A DNA stretch of 17,134 bases. It comes from Rhodospirillaceae bacterium. GTDB taxonomy: Bacteria; Pseudomonadota; Alphaproteobacteria; UBA7985. The stretch covers positions 1 to 17,134 of the forward strand of contig PAFB01000059.1 of assembly GCA_002700865.1 (NCBI GenBank), written 5' to 3'. Position numbers and translations under genes: made by a program. Numbering within the stretch: position 1 is the stretch's first letter; each line of letters starts with the position of its first letter. Shown one piece after another: positions 14,128 through 17,134 of the stretch. The notes beneath the pieces were generated by a model, which saw nothing but the letters and a program-made list of their open reading frames with translations, had not been told where the DNA came from and searched no databases.

Positions 14128-15003
14128 ATGTTTTCAACTAGCAATGACAACAGCGAGACTGCCAGCAACGCGCCGATTACCGGTCTGGACCACGTAATCC
14201 TTGCGGTAAACGACCTCGAAGCCGGGCACGCCAGCGCCTCTCGGCTGGGCTTCACCACGACTGAAATCACCGCTCACGTCGGCTGGGGTACGGCCAACAC
14301 GTGCATCATGTTTCCCGGTCTCGATGATCAGGGCGACTATGTTGAAATCCTCGGCATTCGCGACGCCAACATCGGCACCAATGGGCTGGCCGAGCACCTT
14401 GCTGAGCACGGTGAAGGCATGCTGTCGATTGCGCTCAAGGGCAAAGCGGAAAAAGTCACAGCAGCGTTTGAGGCTCAGGGCATTGAGCACTTCGGGATTG
14501 AGGCGCTGCACCGTGATGTGCAAGTCACCCCCGGCACCGCGCGCCGCGCCTCGTTCAAGCTTGTGCGTCCTCAGCGCGGACCCTTCGCACCCGTGCCAGC
14601 GTTTGTCTGCGAACACCAAAACCACGATATCGTCTGGGCCGAGCGTTTCCTTTCCCACGCCAATGGTGCCATCGGTATTCAGGCGGTTCAGATCATGGTG
14701 AGCCCCGATCAGAACCTTGGCAGCGGCTATGAAGCCCTGATTTCCGGGGCCTTCAGCGATGGTGCAAGTGGGCCAGTCGGCGCGGATATGGAATTCTACA
14801 CACCGGAAAGCTGGTCCCGCATCTATGGCGAGGCTGAGGCATCGGAAGCGGTCGTTTACCGCGTAGCTGACTTGGACGAAACCGGTAACTTCCTGGCTGA
14901 GTCAGGCTTGGAATACCGTGCAGCGACGCACGGAAAGCGCGGCTATATCGTGAGCCCCTCTGAGGCCTGCGGCGTCTATATGGTGTTTTCCGACGGTTCC
15001 TAA
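14128..15003 (+). CDS. VOC-superfamily protein, glyoxalase-like (Glyoxalase_3) domain
   Basis: 291-residue cytoplasmic protein. The N-terminal module reads GLDHVILAVNDLEAGHASAS, then WGTANTCIMFPG and DYVEILG, the pattern of the Glyoxalase_3 type of vicinal-oxygen-chelate proteins. Likely metal ligands are H22 and E73. The segment AFVCEHQNHDIVW followed by HANGAIGIQAVQIMV is also typical of this family. In the second half the expected ligand positions are less clear (AVQIMV has Gln where His is common in related folds), so activity is uncertain. Substrates for this group are mostly unknown; methylglyoxal should not be assumed. The start ATG at 14128 has only a weak GAGAGA upstream. It stands between the petABC terminator and two small secreted-protein genes; no terminator is visible after it. 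Confidence 0.82.
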   Translation: MFSTSNDNSETASNAPITGLDHVILAVNDLEAGHASASRLGFTTTEITAHVGWGTANTCIMFPGLDDQGDYVEILGIRDANIGTNGLAEHLAEHGEGMLSIALKGKAEKVTAAFEAQGIEHFGIEALHRDVQVTPGTARRASFKLVRPQRGPFAPVPAFVCEHQNHDIVWAERFLSHANGAIGIQAVQIMVSPDQNLGSGYEALISGAFSDGASGPVGADMEFYTPESWSRIYGEAEASEAVVYRVADLDETGNFLAESGLEYRAATHGKRGYIVSPSEACGVYMVFSDGS

Positions 15004-15112
15004 TAACCGCCCCACCACGAACCGCCAACGCGCACGAAATCCGACCATTGCCGGGCGAAGGTGTCGCACTAGGTCTCAGAGCATCAGTTTCTGTTACAAA
15101 AGCGAGAAAACC

Positions 15113-15505
15113 ATGCGCGTTGTTCTAATTTCATTGCTGGCAACCCTGTCCACTGCTCTGACCGCCACCACCGCCTCAGCCTTGGAGATGCGCGGCTATT
15201 GGTTGGATAACAAAGCCTGGAACGGCGTGCAGGCTGTGGTTCAGATGTACGACTGCGAAGATGGTAACGGACTTTGCGCGCGAATTGTTCAGGCCTATCA
15301 GGGCGAATTGGCCGACGGTTGGGCAAACTATCTGCTCATTCGCAATTTGCAGCCCGCGCGCGGCGGAGCCTTGAAAGGCATCATCAACCCGCCTGTCGCC
15401 TTTGTAGGGGACTCTGAAGTGACCATCAAAGTGACCGATGAGCAGACCATTTCTTACAGCTCCTGCTTCCTGCCTGTATGCAAAGGCACAATGACTAAGC
15501 TGTAA
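15113..15505 (+). CDS. Small secreted four-cysteine protein, DUF2147-like (copy 1)
   Basis: 130 residues. A Sec signal peptide (MRVVLISLLATLSTAL... ending ASA|LE at about 23) gives a mature periplasmic protein of about 107 residues. It begins with RGYW, has the cysteine pairs C48/C55 and C118/C123, and ends with CKGTMTKL. The order 'GYW..., C...LCARI, ...GxLKG..., C...CKGTMTKL' recalls DUF2147 proteins (C...LCGrI..., ...C...CgxqtWtR), but the Trp of the usual ending is missing and the protein is shorter. Function unknown. A close paralogue follows 179 bases later with identical spacing of the first two cysteines. The start has a weak purine stretch (GCGAGAAAA). Confidence 0.7.
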   Translation: MRVVLISLLATLSTALTATTASALEMRGYWLDNKAWNGVQAVVQMYDCEDGNGLCARIVQAYQGELADGWANYLLIRNLQPARGGALKGIINPPVAFVGDSEVTIKVTDEQTISYSSCFLPVCKGTMTKL

Positions 15506-15564
15506 GGATACAGCGCGCATACATAAGTCTACGACTTGTAGTGATTGCGCTGCAAAAAGACTAC

Positions 15565-15578
15565 AAAAGCGCGCTTTT
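15565..15578. repeat. 14-bp perfect palindrome between the two secreted-protein genes
   Basis: AAAAGCGCGCTTTT is self-complementary without a spacer and is followed by one more T. It lies about 60 bases after copy 1 and 107 bases before copy 2. It could be an operator for copy 2, or part of a weak terminator for copy 1 using the preceding AAAAAG. Neither is certain. Confidence 0.3.
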
Positions 15579-15684
15579 TCAAAGATTTAACCTAGAACTA
15601 GCGCTGCTTTATGCGCCAAGGCCCAGTTTTTGCGTTTGGAAATGAAAAACCAATATTTCCAATAAACGCTGGATCCTGAGCCCC

Positions 15685-16086
15685 ATGCGCACGCTTGTTT
15701 TTGCCCTGACTGCTGTTGTTTCAGCGATTTTCACGTCTGCTGCGGCAAACGCCAAAGACTTGAAAGGCTACTGGCGCATGGACGATCCCCTTGAAGGGAT
15801 GCAAGCCGTCGTGGAGGTCTATACGTGCCGTGGAGAAAGGACCCTTTGCGGCAAGATTGCTGCGGTGGTGGGCCCCGGCATTGATCGCAGCGCCTATTTG
15901 AACAGCGAGCTGTTGCGCGGCTTCACGGCCCAGCGTGATGGCACCTATAAAGGTAAGCTGAAGATGCCAGTCGGTCGGCTGCCGGCGCTCAATGCCGTGG
16001 TTGAGCCGCGTAGTCAGAACTCGCTACGCTTCGAGGCCTGCTTTTTTGGGCAATGTCGTTCCGGCACCATGTCCCGGCTCGACTGA
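15685..16086 (+). CDS. Small secreted four-cysteine protein, DUF2147-like (copy 2)
   Basis: 133 residues, a paralogue of the gene before it. A signal peptide ends near ANA|KD (about 23). The mature part begins LKGYW and shares GMQAVVEVYTC with GVQAVVQMYDC of copy 1. Cysteines are at 48, 55, 119 and 124, matching 48, 55, 118 and 123 in copy 1, so two disulfides are likely. It ends CRSGTMSRLD against CKGTMTKL. LCGKI at 54-58 is closer to the DUF2147 consensus than copy 1. Function unknown; probably periplasmic. The ribosome-binding site is poor. Its stop lies ten bases from the end of convergent ychF. Confidence 0.72.
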   Translation: MRTLVFALTAVVSAIFTSAAANAKDLKGYWRMDDPLEGMQAVVEVYTCRGERTLCGKIAAVVGPGIDRSAYLNSELLRGFTAQRDGTYKGKLKMPVGRLPALNAVVEPRSQNSLRFEACFFGQCRSGTMSRLD

Positions 16087-16096
16087 GTGTTGCGCG

Positions 16097-17134
16097 CTAG
16101 ACGTTAAAGCGGAAGTGGAAGATGTCGCCGTCTTTGGTGACGTATTCCTTGCCCTCAACACGCAGTTTCCCCGCGTCCTTAGCGCCCGCTTCCCCACCGG
16201 CGGCGACGTAATCGTCATAGGAAATGGTCTCGGCCCGGATGAAGCCCCGCTCAAAATCAGTGTGGATGGCCCCGGCGGCTTGTGGCGCGGTTGATCCCGT
16301 GCGTACGGTCCAGGCGCGCGCTTCCTTGGGGCCAGCGGTGAAGAAGGTCAGCAGGTCGAGCAACCCGTAGCCGCGGCGGATCAGCCGCGCCAGCCCGGTT
16401 TCTTCCAGCCCAAGGGTCTCCAGAAACTCTTGCTTGTCCTCCGCGGTCGGCAAGGCTGCAATTTCAGCCTCAATGGCTGCAGAAATCAGGATGGAGCTGG
16501 CGCCCTCGCGCTGAGCCATGACTTCCACCGCCTGCGAGTGATGATTGCCCTCCGCCGCATCTTCCTCGCCGACGTTGCAAACGTAGAGCACCGGTTTTGA
16601 GGTCAGCAGTTGCAGTTGGCGGGCGATACGCATGTCTTCGGCAGAGAACTCGACCGTTCGTGCAGGCTTGCCCTCAGTCAGGGCGGCAGCAAGCGGTTCA
16701 AGCACGGCCATGAGCTGCCGGGCTTCCTTATCGCCGCCCTGCGCTCGCTTGGATTCCTTGGCCATGCGCTTTTCAACAGCATCAAGGTCGGCGATCATCA
16801 GCTCTGTGGTCACTGTTTCAGCATCGCGAACCGGATCAACTGAGCCGTCAACGTGGGTCACTTCACCGTCAAAGCAGCGCAGAACGTGCAAGATTGCGTC
16901 GGTTTCGCGGATGTTGGCGAGGAACTGGTTGCCCAGGCCTTCACCCTTGGACGCGCCCCGGACCAAGCCTGCAATATCAACCACTTCCAGCTGCGTCGGC
17001 AGAACCTTAGCGCTCTGGGCAATCTGCGCGATTTCGTCCAGACGCGGGTCGGGGACGGCAACGCGGCCCGTATTCGGCTCGATGGTGCAAAAAGGATAGT
17101 TTGCCGCCTCAGCCGCTGCCGTTTCGGTCAGTGC
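16097..17134 (-). CDS. ychF: Redox-regulated ATPase YchF (OLA1/Obg-related), N-terminus missing at the window edge
   Basis: The minus-strand frame is open to the edge, giving 345 residues. The fragment starts ALTETAAAEAANYPFCTIEP, so only about 20 residues, including the G1 P-loop, lie outside. The G3 motif DIAGLVRGASKGEGLGNQ follows at 53, and the YchF-specific NxxE variant of G4 (NVGE, 187-190) replaces NKxD, which explains the family's preference for ATP over GTP. After a coiled-coil arm (about 100-165) comes the C-terminal TGS domain (FFTAGPKEARAWTVRTGS, then AAGAIHTDFERGFIRAETI). It ends DGDIFHFRFNV. Known: a ribosome-associated ATPase linked to translation and the oxidative stress response. 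Convergent with the secreted-protein gene, with almost no gap. Confidence 0.96.
   Translation of the reverse strand, partial: ALTETAAAEAANYPFCTIEPNTGRVAVPDPRLDEIAQIAQSAKVLPTQLEVVDIAGLVRGASKGEGLGNQFLANIRETDAILHVLRCFDGEVTHVDGSVDPVRDAETVTTELMIADLDAVEKRMAKESKRAQGGDKEARQLMAVLEPLAAALTEGKPARTVEFSAEDMRIARQLQLLTSKPVLYVCNVGEEDAAEGNHHSQAVEVMAQREGASSILISAAIEAEIAALPTAEDKQEFLETLGLEETGLARLIRRGYGLLDLLTFFTAGPKEARAWTVRTGSTAPQAAGAIHTDFERGFIRAETISYDDYVAAGGEAGAKDAGKLRVEGKEYVTKDGDIFHFRFNV

Noticed and set aside
15004..15112. Terminator after the VOC gene
   Set aside because: No stem followed by a T-run could be found, so read-through into the secreted-protein genes cannot be excluded.

Overview
The window is GC-rich, densely coded DNA that looks like the chromosome of an alphaproteobacterium. 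Several things point there: an imuA-imuB-dnaE2 cassette preceded by a GTTC-N7-GTTC LexA box (the alphaproteobacterial form), an XRE regulator of the PraR-like family, a LysR regulator of the LsrB/VtlR type, and trmL/hemF placed next to petABC (a neighbourhood I recall from other alphaproteobacteria). I cannot name the genus.

Layout. Positions 1-204 hold the N-terminus of a tyrosine-type integrase running off the left edge. It reads away from a tRNA-Gly(CCC) gene (358-432, minus strand), so the left edge is probably the end of an integrated element. A set of helically phased TGTRRC repeats lies between integrase and tRNA. From 479 to 7279 (minus strand) is the SOS mutasome operon imuA-imuB-dnaE2, with a LexA box at 7390-7404. 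Two regulators on the plus strand follow, each with its own terminator: an XRE protein (7707-8180) and a LysR protein (8507-9394). hemF and trmL (9503-10898, minus strand) overlap. Divergent from them is petA-petB-petC (11199-13971), the cytochrome bc1 complex. Then come a glyoxalase-like VOC protein (14128-15003), two tandem small secreted paralogues with four matching cysteines (15113-16086), and ychF (16097 to the right edge, minus strand, missing its N-terminal P-loop).

How the genes work together. ImuA, ImuB and DnaE2 form a DNA-damage-induced translesion synthesis system. HemF makes protoporphyrinogen IX for haem, and PetB and PetC are haem proteins, so haem synthesis sits beside a haem-consuming respiratory complex.

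The most notable signal is in petABC. Cytochrome b keeps its four haem histidines and PEWY but has lost several near-invariant residues of both quinone sites, including a Gly-to-Ala change at the position equivalent to yeast G143 and a His-to-Gln change at yeast H202. The Rieske protein has CPHLGC and CPCHNSQFD instead of the usual CTHLGC and CPCHGSxYD. Together these suggest a bc1 variant with altered quinone chemistry or inhibitor sensitivity. This is inference from remembered family consensus and needs an alignment. I saw no CRISPR array, rRNA gene or complete insertion sequence.
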